In this document: positions 23,691 through 34,813 of the stretch, piece after piece
Layout of the letters: each line of letters begins with the position of its first letter
How positions within the stretch are numbered: position 1 is the stretch's first letter
DNA from: Cercis canadensis
Taxonomy: Eukaryota; Streptophyta; Magnoliopsida; Fabales; Fabaceae
Length of the DNA stretch: 64,000 nt
NCBI GenBank assembly: GCA_003255065.1
Contig: QAOA01000431.1
Coordinates: 248,001 to 312,000 of the forward strand
Direction: 5' to 3'
Notes under the pieces: generated by a model
Databases searched by the model: none
Seen by the model: the letters and a program-made list of their open reading frames with translations, nothing else
What the model was told of the DNA's origin: nothing
Made by a program: the position numbers and the translations under genes

Positions 23691-23701
23691 TTTTATTAGT
23701 T

Positions 23702-24311
23702 GAGTAAAACCCTATTTTAGTCCTTGAAAAATGTAGTTACTGACAAATTCGTCCTCCAAAAATTTTCAGTGACAAATTGGTCCTTGAATTATTATTCTGT
23801 CTGACAAATTAGTCCTTTGGTACTTTAATGAGAAAAGCTATGGACCCCTGCAGACCCCTTTCCTAAATGTTTTTTTACTAATCTTGCATAGCTATATTTA
23901 AGCCTTCATTTTCTCATTCAAGTGCTCCTTTTCTTTTCACTGATCTTGCTTATCGGAGGACTAATTTGTCAGTGAAATAATAATTCAAGGACCAATTTGT
24001 CACTGAAAATTTTTGGAGGACNCCTTGAATTATTATTCTGTCTGACAAATTAGTCCTTTGGTACTTTAATGAGAAAAGCTATGGACCCCTGCAGACCCCT
24101 TTCCTAAATGTTTTTTTACTAATCTTGCATAGCTATGTTTAAGCCCTCATTTTCTCATTCAAGTGCTCCTTTTCTTTTCACTGATCTTGCTTATCGGAGG
24201 ACTAATTTGTCAGTGAAATAATAATTCAAGGACCAATTTGTCACTGAAAATTTTTGGAGGACAAATTTGTTAGTGACTGTATTTTTCAAGGACTAAAAAA
24301 GGGTTTTACTC
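23702..24311. mobile_element. Mutator-type MITE with about 90-bp TIRs (contains an assembly N)
   Basis: The ends read GAGTAAAACCCT and AGGGTTTTACTC, with inverted similarity continuing about 90 bp (GTCCTTGAA, CAGTGACAAATT and so on). Flanked by a perfect 9-bp TTATTAGTT duplication (23693-23701, 24312-24320), the Mutator hallmark. A single N at 24022 separates two near-identical 240-bp copies (23782-24021, 24023-24262), so the true element is probably about 370 bp. Confidence 0.8.
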
Positions 24312-24441
24312 TTATTAGTTCTCACTTACATGTTCTTCTGCTGATGTTTCTAGATGGTCTAATTTGCATTCCTTTTAAGAAACTTAATCACCACCAAATT
24401 TCACTCTAAAACAAATTCATCAAAATAAGTAAAATTTCACT

Positions 24442-25045
24442 CTAAAACATGTCATGCATAACATAACGTATTATATATACATGCATAATATACATAAAAT
24501 ATTCAGCTTTAGGTTTTTGCTCATTCATATCCTCATCATCTCCACGGTGCAATGCATCATAGTCGAATAAATTATCAGAGGGCTCAAAAATTTTAAACAT
24601 AAAAGTTGATTTGTGTATGTAGTTAAATGTCACTAAGCTACCATGTTGAATATTATAGTACCTCTTGATCTTGTCCCACCCACGAATCAAGTAAATATGA
24701 TCATCCGGGTTTCTTGTCACCTTCACTATCCATTGTCTCCCTATAGGGTCCATTAATTTGGCCTTTGTACTAAGTTCATGGGTCATATCATTACAAACTT
24801 TAGAAGTAACTCCTATAAATTTTTTTTACCCAACATAGAGGGAATGGGTTAGTAAAAGAGAAAATGTTTATCTAAAATAACATGTTAATTAACTAGAGGG
24901 AAAGATAGATAAAGAGTGATTTTTTACTTACCACTATGTTAGGAAGGAGAGTTCGTTGATGTTTAAGACCCAATATAACTCTGTTAAACTCTTTGGAATA
25001 TAGTTCATTATCCGTTTGTCTTGGCCTTCTAGATGAGCTTGTCAT
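24442..25045 (-). CDS. B3 DNA-binding domain protein (REM-like), small
   Basis: Exon 1, 25045-24932, encodes 38 residues (MTSSSRRPRQTDNELYSKEF, then NRVILGL, ending LLPNIV) and ends at donor GTG|GTAAGT. Exon 2 starts after acceptor ATTTATAG near 24812 and carries the B3 fold: LMDPIGRQWIVKVTRN, IYLIRGWDKIKRYYNI, GSLVTFNYIHKSTFMFKIFE, then an acidic tail. B3 proteins are plant transcription factors; GW..F/Y and L-FxY are the diagnostic strands. At about 160 residues with one B3 domain it resembles REM/At1g-type single-B3 proteins. The phase of donor and acceptor does not match in the obvious model (a one-base discrepancy), so either a different donor is used or the gene is damaged. The last 20 or so residues (after PKAEYF) look non-conserved. 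Confidence 0.6.
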
Positions 25046-25942
25046 TCTTCAGGTTGAGGAATGCACTATTTGTATAAAGAAATTTGGAAGGCTATTTTAA
25101 CTGAGAGGAAATGTCAAGTATGGGTTACGACTTACAAATGAGCTTAATAATATAAACCCTTTATAGAAAGTAAATGCAAAGGATGAGTATTCAGTGCATG
25201 CATTGCAGAGGCTTGGGGAAGGTTTGGTTGGCTTTTTAATTACTTATTCATCTATCCATTCACTTGCTTGCGTGGAAGCTCTATAAACGATGTAGAAGTC
25301 TTTCCTCTACTCCCTACAGGTGCTAATGCCAAGACAAAGGTGCTGTACTTAGACCTACTAGAAACCAGCTTACTTGAAAATAGAGGGAATGTTTCATGTA
25401 CTTTAAGTCTGACTTGGTTTGACATTTGAGTGTATGAGCTCTGGTATTCATAATGAATAGAAAGAAAAGTTAAAAGAGAGAGGAGTTAGGGTACTGAGTA
25501 TTTAGTGCATGCACTATAGAGGCTTCAAAAAAGTTAAGCCAAGCAAAGAGAAATGTCTCCACTTTCAGCCCAGCACTTCCCCTAAGGCATGAGCTACATT
25601 CTATTTACCATATCTAATATATATAAAAAAAAAAAAAAAAAAAGGAACGAGAAAAGTTAAGCAAAGTGATCACGCAGCAGTTTATAAGAGTAGGTAGCAG
25701 TTATCTCAGTAGGTGTAGTTTTCTATTATTGAATTTTTGGACACCGACCCCAATAAGCTTCTTTCAAATATTTGCATAAAATGATATTTTTGGGAAATGA
25801 TACTCATCAAAACTTGGAAGATATGTTTCTTATGCCTTTGAAAACTTGTAACCAGCTTTTGCATTATTATAGTTCCATCCTATTGAGAACAAGCTTTGTC
25901 TTTTCTAGCTAGTATTTTATATTCATATTTTTCTTTAAAATT
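25046..25942. other. B3 gene upstream region with two RY-type motifs
   Basis: No coding sequence recognised. A 30-bp phrase of the form GAGTATTCAGTGCATGCA...GAGGCTT occurs twice, near 25185 and 25496, each with a GCATGCA core (25196-25202 and 25507-25513). A poly-A run lies at 25626-25642. Confidence 0.45.
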
Positions 25943-26029
25943 GGGTAAACCAAGGTACTAAATTTCATGTCGTTTTGCAAGAAACAACCGAAATATTTCG
26001 GTTTCATGAGCCAACGACACGAAATGCAA

Positions 26030-26300
26030 ATACAACATTGGAAACGAAATCTTGTATCTTACTAGTTGCAACTATCATTTCTCTCCTTCTGGTCATCCTC
26101 TTTGTGCTTCTTCTCTATGTCTATGCCAAATGGTTCTTGGCTCACGCACAAGCACAAGCTCGGCGCCGCCGTCGCCGAAGACTGATGACCATCTTCGACG
26201 TTCTAGGTCTACCCGATTCCACCACTTCCACAACTTCACCATTGAAGACTCACCCATCTCAAATTCCCCAACCAAAGGGCTCGATTCTGTGATCATTGTT
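26030..26300 (+). pseudogene. ATL-type RING-H2 ubiquitin-ligase fragment, N-terminal part only
   Basis: The frame encodes a hydrophobic membrane segment (CILLVATIISLLLVILFVLL, then LYVYAKW), a basic stretch with seven Arg in a row, and a Ser/Thr/Pro-rich linker. It then reaches, in a neighbouring frame near 26265, KGLDSVI, which is the GLD motif that precedes the RING-H2 in ATL proteins. ATL proteins are membrane-anchored E3 ligases. The RING-H2 itself is absent and a one-base shift lies before the GLD motif, so this is a non-functional capture within the surrounding TIR element. Confidence 0.6.
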
Positions 26301-26768
26301 GTTGTTTCCCTTTAAGCTGTTGGTCTTCCTCTTCAGTTTCTGATCCCCCGCTCAGGTCCTTCCTCTCCCCGAAGCCCCAACTGTGCTCTGTTTCTCCAGC
26401 CACCGATCTCACTACCATTGCCATCTTCATTTCTCTTTTCTTTTGGGTAATCTGTTTTGGTTTAGCTCTTATGGGACTGAATCGAAAAATTTTCGCAATC
26501 CTTGGCAACCACTTTGCCTGGTCTCCCTTAGCATTTAGAAATTAGTCAATGATAAATGGAGTTCTAGAAGACAAGAGCAAACGAGGGAGAAACATTCTTT
26601 TTTTTTGGGACTTTTAATTATTTGAATTATTTTATTATAAATTATTGATAAAATATAATTATTTAATATTACATTATCTAATTTTTTTTTTATATTTTAT
26701 AATTATTATTATGTTAGAATTTCTTAAAACTAAACTAAAGAGTAAAGAAATAGTTTTAAATATTTTTC

Positions 26769-26771
<3 letters not shown>

Positions 26772-26805
<34 letters not shown>

Positions 26806-26806
26806 T
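26772..26806. repeat. (TTA)n microsatellite
   Basis: About eleven TTA triplets in a row inside the TIR element at 25951-27188. Confidence 0.9.
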
Positions 26807-27196
26807 AGTGGTGATTTATGAAGTTATTGAGCTAGAGTTTAATTGAGATATTTTTTTTTAATCTTATAGATAGAATTCTTTTTAATCTTAAAGTATAATA
26901 TGTAATTTTGCATAAAATTTTATGTATATCAAATATTGTCAAAATTTATGAGCATTGATTATATCTATTTTATTTTATTAAAAATGTAGGTATTCAATAT
27001 TATATTATTTAATTATATATATTTTTACCATAATTATTATGTTAGAATCTCTTAAAATTGAAAATAATTCATTACTTAAAATTATTTAAAACGTTTCTTA
27101 AAAAATCTTCCATTTCTACAAAATTTTTGAAATATTTTCGTTTTTTAAGTGACCGAAACGGTACCTCGAAACGAAATTTTGTTCCTTAGGGTAAAC

Positions 27197-28248
27197 ATAT
27201 CATTTTCTTATAGCTGAACTTCAAACCGTGTTTGTCATGGTTTTAATTTGATGGATATGGATGATACTATCAATTATCCAGAGTATCACTTTGCAATGAC
27301 AATTATTACCCACAAAAGTTAAGTTTTATATTTTTAAGATGCATATGGTATCAATATATAATCTCAATTGTAAATAACATATCTTCAATCCATGCAATAA
27401 AATGAAAAAAAAAAATATTTTAAATATATATAATATTTGGTTCAAAATTATTAATTTAAAATAATATCAAACTTGACAAAAAGATATTTTCCATTTTTTT
27501 TTCCTCCTCTTCTCCAAATAAAGGGTCAAGCCTTAAGAAGTTTCTTGTGAAATATTTGTATTAAGTGCCAATGAGACACTTGATCTATGCATGCTAGTTA
27601 ATTGAAATGCCATGCATGCATTTTCATTATTTATTCTTTGCCATCGGATTTTAGTGAAGGTGCAAGACAAGGATTGCTAACTGGACAGCGTTAGATAAAT
27701 ACAACTATAATCAATGGTCCATATCATCTCCCTCATATTCATATGTCATTTTCCCTCCAAACCATTTGAGCCAATTTTAGGTAGCACACAAATTGATACA
27801 TTTGCGAATAGCTAGCCTCATATGCACATCAATCTATCTCTAACAAGGTAGCAAAGCACATGCTTTGGTACTGCAAATGGCTATCAACACTTTATTCTAC
27901 GGTCTTATACCGTGGAGGTAGCAGCCACCAACCAACTGGCCTTGACGGTTTAACTTGAAAACGCATGGATGACCATTGTCGATATTATAAACCTTTTTTT
28001 TTTTAGATATTGTATATTAACNAGTTTGTAGAACCTTCTTGCATATTTTATTTTAATGAGCAAATTTGTCAACTATTTCGGCAGTCATTGGATAAGCATC
28101 GAAGAGAATGTCAAATACAATAATAAAAACAACAATTTCAACAAATGGACCACAAGCATAGCCTATATAATAATCAATGATCACACTATTATGTTATCTA
28201 CCTTACCTTACATAAATGTTTCACTACCTTCTTGCTTCTCGAAACATA
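27197..28248. other. Intergenic; upstream of the LRR-kinase remnant
   Basis: AT-rich with no gene recognised. A CTATATAATA box near 28160 lies about 90 bp before the likely start codon of the LRR-kinase remnant and could be its old TATA box. A lone N is present at 28022, without flanking repeats. Confidence 0.4.
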
Positions 28249-28636
28249 ATGAATCTTGTGAGAGCCTACTCGTGTGCATTCTCTTCTATATACCCTCTAA
28301 TGATTCTTCTCTTCACTTTGAACTTACTATGGCAGCTACTTCTCCTGGCTACTTGTGCTCCAACAAATGAGACTGATAGGTCGGCTTTACTCAAGTTCAA
28401 ATAATCAATAACCAATGAACCAAATGAAGTACTGAGCATGTGGAATGGATGAATTCACTTCTGCAATTGGCTTGGAGACGCAGCAAGCACCAGCGAGTCA
28501 TATCACCTTAGATCTTCATGGCTATAAGCTGCGTGGATTCATATCACCTTATATTGGCAACCTCTCCTTCCTTAGATCCATAAATCTGAAGAATAACAAC
28601 TTGCATGGCCAAATTCCTTGTATAAATGAAGTTTAA
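28249..28636 (+). pseudogene. LRR receptor-like kinase (subfamily XII-like), N-terminal remnant
   Basis: Starts MNLVRAYSC with a hydrophobic signal segment (LMILLFTLNLLWQLLLLATC), then the LRR N-terminal cap APTNETDRSALLKFK, SITNEPNEVLSMWN, HFCNWLG, and in another frame ITLDLHGYKLRGFISPYIGN, then LSFLRSINL and NNNLHGQIP (the first LRR). This is the EFR/FLS2-like arrangement of plant immune receptors. It is dead: stops follow KFK (28402) and WNG (about 28448), at least one frame change lies near 28.47-28.50 kb, and the protein ends after the first repeat with no kinase. Confidence 0.75.
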
Positions 28637-28639
28637 CTT

Positions 28640-29302
28640 TATGAGTACTACTTTATGCTATTGCAATGAAGATTTGGCAATCATGTAACATATTGAAAAA
28701 TTGTGAATAAGGGAAGTAAAGAATGGTGTAATCTTTGCTTTACAACCTTTCCAAGTCTTTATTCTTTATATTTGTATCTCATAAAGAATGGTGTAATCTC
28801 AAACTATTAAGATGTGCTTAATGTGTTGGGATATCCTAATGATTTACTTTATGGATGCAACAATAAGATTGCGGTTGCCTACAAGGAAAATGTTGTTTTG
28901 AAGAGGTAAGAAGAACTAATCTAGATCATATTGCTAATAACATGATGTTCATAGGTGATGAGCTGTCGAGGCTAATCAAATTAATCAATTTATATCCGGT
29001 TCACCAACAATACTTGCAGCATAAGATAACACCGAGTCGAGCCCTTAGATTACTCTAATAAGGGAATCAAATTAAGGAGTTTAACAAACAGGGGGTTGAT
29101 TTGTAGAATTAATCAACAGAAAACAATTAAAAGATAATAAACCAAATTAAGAAAGCAACCAATCTAGGGAATTAACTAATTTTGAGGCAATTTGATCAAA
29201 ATGGGACAGTTACACTAACTAAATACCTAAAAGGGGTATTTTTGAAAGTATTTACCAAGAAGGGGCAGTTTTGACTATTTTAATATTTTTTCGGTCAGTA
29301 TA
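28640..29302. other. Non-coding stretch before the hairpin array
   Basis: No gene or repeat recognised. The last 100 bp (AAGGGGTATTTTTGAAAG and following) precede the palindromic array and may belong to the same unit. Confidence 0.35.
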
Positions 29303-29565
29303 GAACACGCTTTATCACTTCCTAAAGCGGGTTCAAAGGGAACACGCTTTATCATAATTTCTCAAAGCGTGTCTGCAAAAAACTGCATGAAAAAATTTAA
29401 ATGGAACACGCTTTATAGATAAAGCGCGTGTTCATTTAGAACACGTTTTATCTATAGAGCGTATTCATTTAGAACACGCTTTATCTATAAAGCGTGTTCA
29501 TCATGAACACGCTCTATACATAAAGCGTGTTCAAGAAGAACACGCTCTATAGATAGAGCGTGTTC
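29303..29565. repeat. Tandem array of seven palindromic hairpin units (GAACACGC...GCGTGTTC)
   Basis: Units at 29303-29334, 29340-29373, 29404-29433, 29439-29466, 29472-29499, 29505-29532 and 29538-29565. Each begins GAACACG(C/T)TNTAT and ends with its near-complement, so each folds into a stem of about 13 bp with almost no loop. The last four start exactly 33 bp apart. Sequence differences between units largely preserve self-complementarity (CTTTAT with ATAAAG, CTCTAT with ATAGAG). Degenerate half-sites (AAAGCGTG) continue to 29635. A TATA box follows at 29644. Confidence 0.9.
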
Positions 29566-29643
29566 CACCCTCAAAACGTCTCTCCCCTATTAACGCTTTT
29601 GTGCAGTAAAGCGTGAAGTAACACTGATAAAGCGTGAACACTC

Positions 29644-29652
29644 TATAAATAG
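29644..29652 (+). promoter_or_regulatory. TATA box downstream of the hairpin array
   Basis: TATAAATAG 78 bp after the last palindrome. It is followed by about 120 bp that look like a leader and a possible splice donor (CTATAG|GTACG, near 29772). The transcription unit it served is not visible; Gypsy sequence takes over by about 30.0 kb. Confidence 0.5.
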
Positions 29653-30019
29653 CCACCTCTTTAACGACATTTCTATTGCAAATTGTGAGTAAAATTTGTA
29701 ATTGCTGAGAGTTTGCTGAGGAAATTGAAGGTGCTCTACAAATTTTTGCAAAGTGTTTAAGCTTCTATAGGTACGTTTATTTATAATCTTGTATTAGCTT
29801 TTGTATAGTATTAGTGTAATAGTAATGTTAGAGTATTATTATAAATGTGTTATTAATTTGTAATGTTAGAGTATTATTATAAATGTGTTATCAATTTTTA
29901 ATTTGTAGTTGAAAGTATGAATTTTATATGAGTATTGAAGAGAAAATTAATTAATTTTAATATATACTAATTGTGTTTGAAAAAAATATGTTAGGAAGAA
30001 GATGCATATATTGATACAT

Positions 30020-33000
30020 CATAATGGTCGGATATATAATGGTTCCCAAGGTGTAATGTGTGTTTTGTGAGCTTTTTTATGTTTGTGGCATTGATTTCAT
30101 GGGTTATATTCCTGTCTAATTTGGCTTTATTTATATTTTGTTGGCTGTGGATTATGTTTCCAAATGGGTAGAGGTCATTCTCACAAGAACTAATGATTCT
30201 CATGTGGTTGTAGATTTTGTCAGATCACATATATTTTGCAGATTTGGCATACCTAGAGCAATTATTAGTGATTAAGGATTCTACTTCTTCAACAGGCACA
30301 TGAAGAACTTGCTAAGTAAATATGGTGTTCTCCACAAGACTTCAACTTCTTACCACCCTCAGATGAATGGTTAAGCCGTGGTCTCTAATCAAGAAATTAA
30401 GAGAATTTTGGAGAAAACAGTGAGGCCGGATAAGAAGGATTGGAGTAAACGGCTGGAAGATGCTTTATGAGTTTATCGAACCGCCTATAAGAACACTTAT
30501 AGGCATGTCACCTTATAGGTATGTCTTTGAAGGGATATGTCACTTACTAGTAGAGCTAAAACATTTGGCTTATTGGGTAGTTAGGTCTTGTAACCTGGAC
30601 ATAGGTCTAGCTGGAGTCGAGAGCAAATTGCAACTTCAAGAGTTAGAGGAAATCCGATTAGAGACCTATGAGAACTCTCGGCTTTACAAAAAGAAGACCA
30701 AGATCTTTCATGACAAGTTGATCATTCGAAAGGAATTCCAAGTGAGGGAGAAAGTGCTTCTATACAACTCTTGCCTTAAGTTGTGGCCGAGTAAACTGAA
30801 ATCTCGATGAGAGGGCTCCTTTATTATCACTAACTTTTTTTTTATGGTGCAGTTGAAATTCAAGAAGTGACTACGGAGAAAACCTTCAAAGTCAATGGTC
30901 ATCGACTTAAGTAATTTCATGATTGAGCTAAAAAGAATTTGGTTGAAGAGATAACTTTGAGTGATGTTTTTTATCCACCTTGAGGGGAATTTATTTTTGT
31001 TTCTGTTTTTAATTTTGTATTTCTATTTTCTATTTTGTTTTATGTTTTCTATTCTATTTTCTGTTTCTGTTATTGTTTTCTGCTTTTTATTTTCATTATG
31101 TTTTCTGCTTTTTGTTCTTGCTTCTGTTTTTGTTTTTTGTTTTTAAATTATGTTCAATGTTCCAGATTCTGTTCAAGTTTTTGCTTGAGTTTCTGTTCAA
31201 CATTCTGGTTCTGTTTTCACTTTTTGTTCGCAGTCTCACCTTGTCTTAGTTGTTTTTAATTTTGTTTTGCTGTTTTTATTCTCATTTTGCATGTTGTTCT
31301 ACTTTTGTTCTTGCATTTTTCATAGCACTTTGAGAATTATAGAGATGGTAAACTTGAAGCAACTGCAATTTTGAGCTTTCTAGCATGATTGAATGAATTT
31401 CTTACACATTTTAGTTCACTAATTTGGTGTTAGAAATTGTTTTGATGGATTGAGCTTGGTAGTGCATACCTAGCGAGTTTTTTTAGCTTATTGTCATTCT
31501 CTATTTCTTTCTTGTGTATATTACTCTGATATCATTTGATACACTAGAACTTGTTTTGCTTATTTTTTTAGATTACATTCTCATATGCATGCATGAATGT
31601 GATGAATGTCATCTTTTTTTTTCTTTTAGCTAACTAGCCAAATAGTTTACCTAACATTTTTTTCCCTTGATTTTCTCATTGAGCCTAATTGTTCACATTC
31701 TTTCATTTAACTTTTTGCAAGTCTTTAGTGTAAAATCATGTTTTTACCAACCTTAAAGAGTATGAAAGCATTGGTTGATCATTTGATGAGTTTTTATTTG
31801 TCCAAGACGGATAAAGTTCTAAGGGTGAATGAGGATTTGTGCAATTTGAAAGGCATGTCAATTGGTTATGTAAATTGAAAAGACAAACAAAAGAAAAGAA
31901 ATAAATTTTGTTAAAAAATAGAAAATAATTTTTTTTTGTTTGCCTTCTAAAGAAGAAATAATGTATAAAAAAAAAATTGCATAGAGTTTTTGAGTAGATT
32001 TTTTATTATTAGTGTTTGTTTTGACTCATTATTCTCAATGTTCTCATGTTCTTTTTAGTTTTAATTTGTCATATCCATATTATCTATTTCATTAATTCTC
32101 TCTCATTGGCCCCATTACAACTTTCAATAAAGTCCTTCTGATTTATGCATGCATGTGTTTGAAGTAGTGGAGATTAAAAAATAAGTAAACTTATGATAGT
32201 GTAATTTGTCATGAGTTATTTTGAGTGAAACACTTACCCCTTTAAACACTTGAGGGATTGAGAGTGTATCTTGTGAGGTTATATCATTTTTAGTCTATTC
32301 AATTCAATTAAAATCATCATACTTGTTGATTAAAAGTGCAAGAAATAAATTTATGAGTGTCTTAATTCTTTAAGTTCTTGATTGTTCTTCTTGCTCACTT
32401 AAATTTTGCATTCTTGAAAGTTTATGTTTGGAAATGATCTCTTAATTGTTTTACTTGTTCTCTAGTTTTAATTCTAGTTTGTCTGGGATGTGTAAATGAT
32501 AAGTGTAGGGAATCTGATAAACAATATTTTTTTACAGTAATTAACCATTATATTTAGTCTCTTAAACTTCTTTTGGGCTGATTTGATTAGGCTTGGGCCG
32601 CATTTCATTAGTTAGTTTCCAATTGGGCTTAATTGTGTTTTTTCAGCATTACAAGGAACTTTACACTATCTTTATTTTTCGAGCATGACTTGAGTTCTAT
32701 ATATCTGATAATCTTGAATCTTACCTTGTAGGAAAGCTGATAGAATTTTCTACAACTTTGATTCAAAGCTCCAAAGCTAATTCGGATGTCTAGCAAGTCA
32801 TTTTTTGCTTGGAAGTCAGAGCAGAGATGCTGTCATTGGACCCTGACCCGTATAAAGAGATTGAGTCATAACTTGGGTTGTGGGTGTCTTCTAGACTTGA
32901 AACTAGTACTAGTGGATAGCTAAGACATAAAGCTTCAACTCTTGTGAAGACTACTTCTCCAAAATGTGGAGTTTTAATGGTGCTATTGCTCCTTAAATTC

Positions 33001-33950
33001 AACTGATAGGTCCAAAGAGCTGTTTAGAGTTAAATTGGTCTAACTGTTTCATCCTACGCCCAATTAAGCCAAAATTGGGACCCAATTAAAGCTAAGGTCT
33101 AGGAGATTAATTCTAACCTAGGACTAATATAAGTGTGCAATTAATTTAAGGAGTTAAAAGTAGGTTAAGGAGGCATACGTTTTTGGCATTTTAGACAAGA
33201 CAATTTTCCTTACCTCTTTTGTTCATTCTGGAGATTGATTGTTTTATTGCTTCCCTTCTCCATTTGAGCTCGGATTTGATTCTTATTCAAGAGTAAAACT
33301 TTTGTAACCAAGCTAGACTCTTAATGGAATTCGGTTTGATTTTGAGATTCTGTATTTATTTGATTCAAGTTTAATGCAATTTTGTTCTTCTATGAATTTT
33401 TGTCTTGCCTTGATTTTTATATGAATTATGGAGATTTATATTGTTCTTATAAATGTTGAGGTATGAAATAAAATTTAGATTGATTGATCTTTAATCTTTT
33501 GCATTAATCCAAAGAAGCTTTGTGCTAATTGATGTTTGATTTTAGATTCAACAACTAATTAATAATTTTGTGTGATTGCAAAGATTAGTGATGTATATGG
33601 TTAAATCAAATTCTGAATGATAATTCAGTATGAACACTTAGTTGTAATTAGAGATTTTGGTTATGACTAAACTCAATTAGCAGTGCTACTTTAAGACTTG
33701 ATTAATCATATTCAATCTAAGATGAATCAAACCAATTTTTGAAGAATGTCTAGCTAGGTTATGTTTTTATCAACTGATTTAATCCTTGCTTAATTTTGTA
33801 ATTTACAATTTGATATTATAATTTGTGTTCAAAAATACTCAATTAGTAATCTTAAAGTTGTTAATTAATCATTGTATTTTCTGAGAGACTTTCCAGATTA
33901 TCCTTGTATTGCATTCTTTATATGAGATTTAGTTTAATTTAATTGGATAA
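30020..33950 (+). mobile_element. Gypsy (Tat/Athila-type) fossil: integrase end, 3' region and probable 3' LTR
   Basis: Integrase wording is plain at about 30.1-30.9 kb ([26 protein letters not shown], then ENSRLYKKKTKIFHD and KVNGHRLK), closely like the integrase of the Athila element near 60.1-61.0 kb. A long T-rich 3' untranslated region follows (30.98-31.35 kb). A probable LTR starts near 32.5 kb (TGATAAGTGTAGGG, with GGGCTTGGGCC-type words and a TATATATC box) and runs to about 33.95 kb, where minus-strand Gypsy sequence begins abruptly. Many breaks; old. The LTR limits are approximate. Confidence 0.7.
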
Positions 33951-34472
33951 CGATAATTCCGATCAACCATAAACAGTAAAATCATCCATAAAAATCTCCA
34001 TGCACTCCTCTAGAAAATCAGAGAATATATTTACCATGCACCGCTAGAAGGTATTAGGGGCATTGCAGAGGCTAAAAGACATTTACATGCAAGCAAAAAT
34101 GCTGAAGAGATAGGTGAAAGTGATATTCTCCTGATTCTCAAGTGCAATGTAGATCTGAAAGTAGCCAATGTAACCATCCAAGAAGTAGTGATGTGACTTC
34201 CCAGCCAATCACTCCAGCATCTAATCGATGAAAAGCAGGGGGTAATGATCTTTCCTGTTGGCTTGGTTGAGCCTCCTATAATCAATGCAAACTCGCCAAC
34301 TGTTCTGTACTCTAGTAGGTATCAATTCATTATTTTAGTTCACCACCACTATAACCCTAGATTTCTTTGGGACGACTTGAACTGAGCTCACCCAGGTACT
34401 GTCAGATATAGGATAAATGATGTTGGCCTATAGTAGCTTGATCACCTCTTTCTTCACCATGTCTAGAATTTG

Positions 34473-34813
34473 AGGTGTCGCAATGTCTTTTTGGGGAGCG
34501 CGACGACGCAAGGCGGCGAAAAGAATAATAAGTGTAAAATTTTAAATTTGTAAAGCTTTTTAATTAAAAAATGATTAAGAAAAACTAATGAAGTCGCCAT
34601 CAATCAATTTAAGGTATGATTGGATGCCTATAAAAAAAAGCTNAGGTGTCGCAACGTCTTTTTGGGGAGCGCGACGACGCAAGGCGGCGAAAAGAATAAT
34701 AAGTGTAAAATTTTAAATTTGTAAAGCTTTTTAATTAAAAAATGATTAAGAAAAACTAATGAAGTCGCCATCAATCAATTTAAGGTATGATTGGATGCCT
34801 ATAAAAAAAAGCT
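34473..34813. repeat. 170-bp direct duplicate around a single N (probable assembly artefact)
   Basis: 34473-34642 and 34644-34813 differ at one base (CAATGTC against CAACGTC) and are separated only by N at 34643. Confidence 0.85.

Larger units (their letters stand above)
25951..27188. mobile_element. TIR transposon carrying an ATL-type gene fragment
   Basis: Left end CAAGGTACTAAATTTCATGTCG and right end (complement) TAAGGAACAAAATTTCGTTTCG are inverted and imperfect. The flanks are a perfect 8-bp GGGTAAAC at 25943-25950 and 27189-27196 (8 of 9 if taken as 9 bp). The left third holds the ATL-like fragment; the right part is AT-rich with a TTA microsatellite and no transposase. The 8-bp duplication leaves hAT and Mutator both possible. 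Confidence 0.6.

Noticed and set aside
29303-29565. CRISPR-like array
   Set aside because: The repeats are themselves palindromic and abut with 5-6 bp joins, there are no unique spacers, and the window is a plant nuclear genome.
30961-31259. Phe-rich open frames
   Set aside because: A T-rich low-complexity tract in the 3' untranslated part of a Gypsy fossil reads as Phe/Leu/Cys in any frame.
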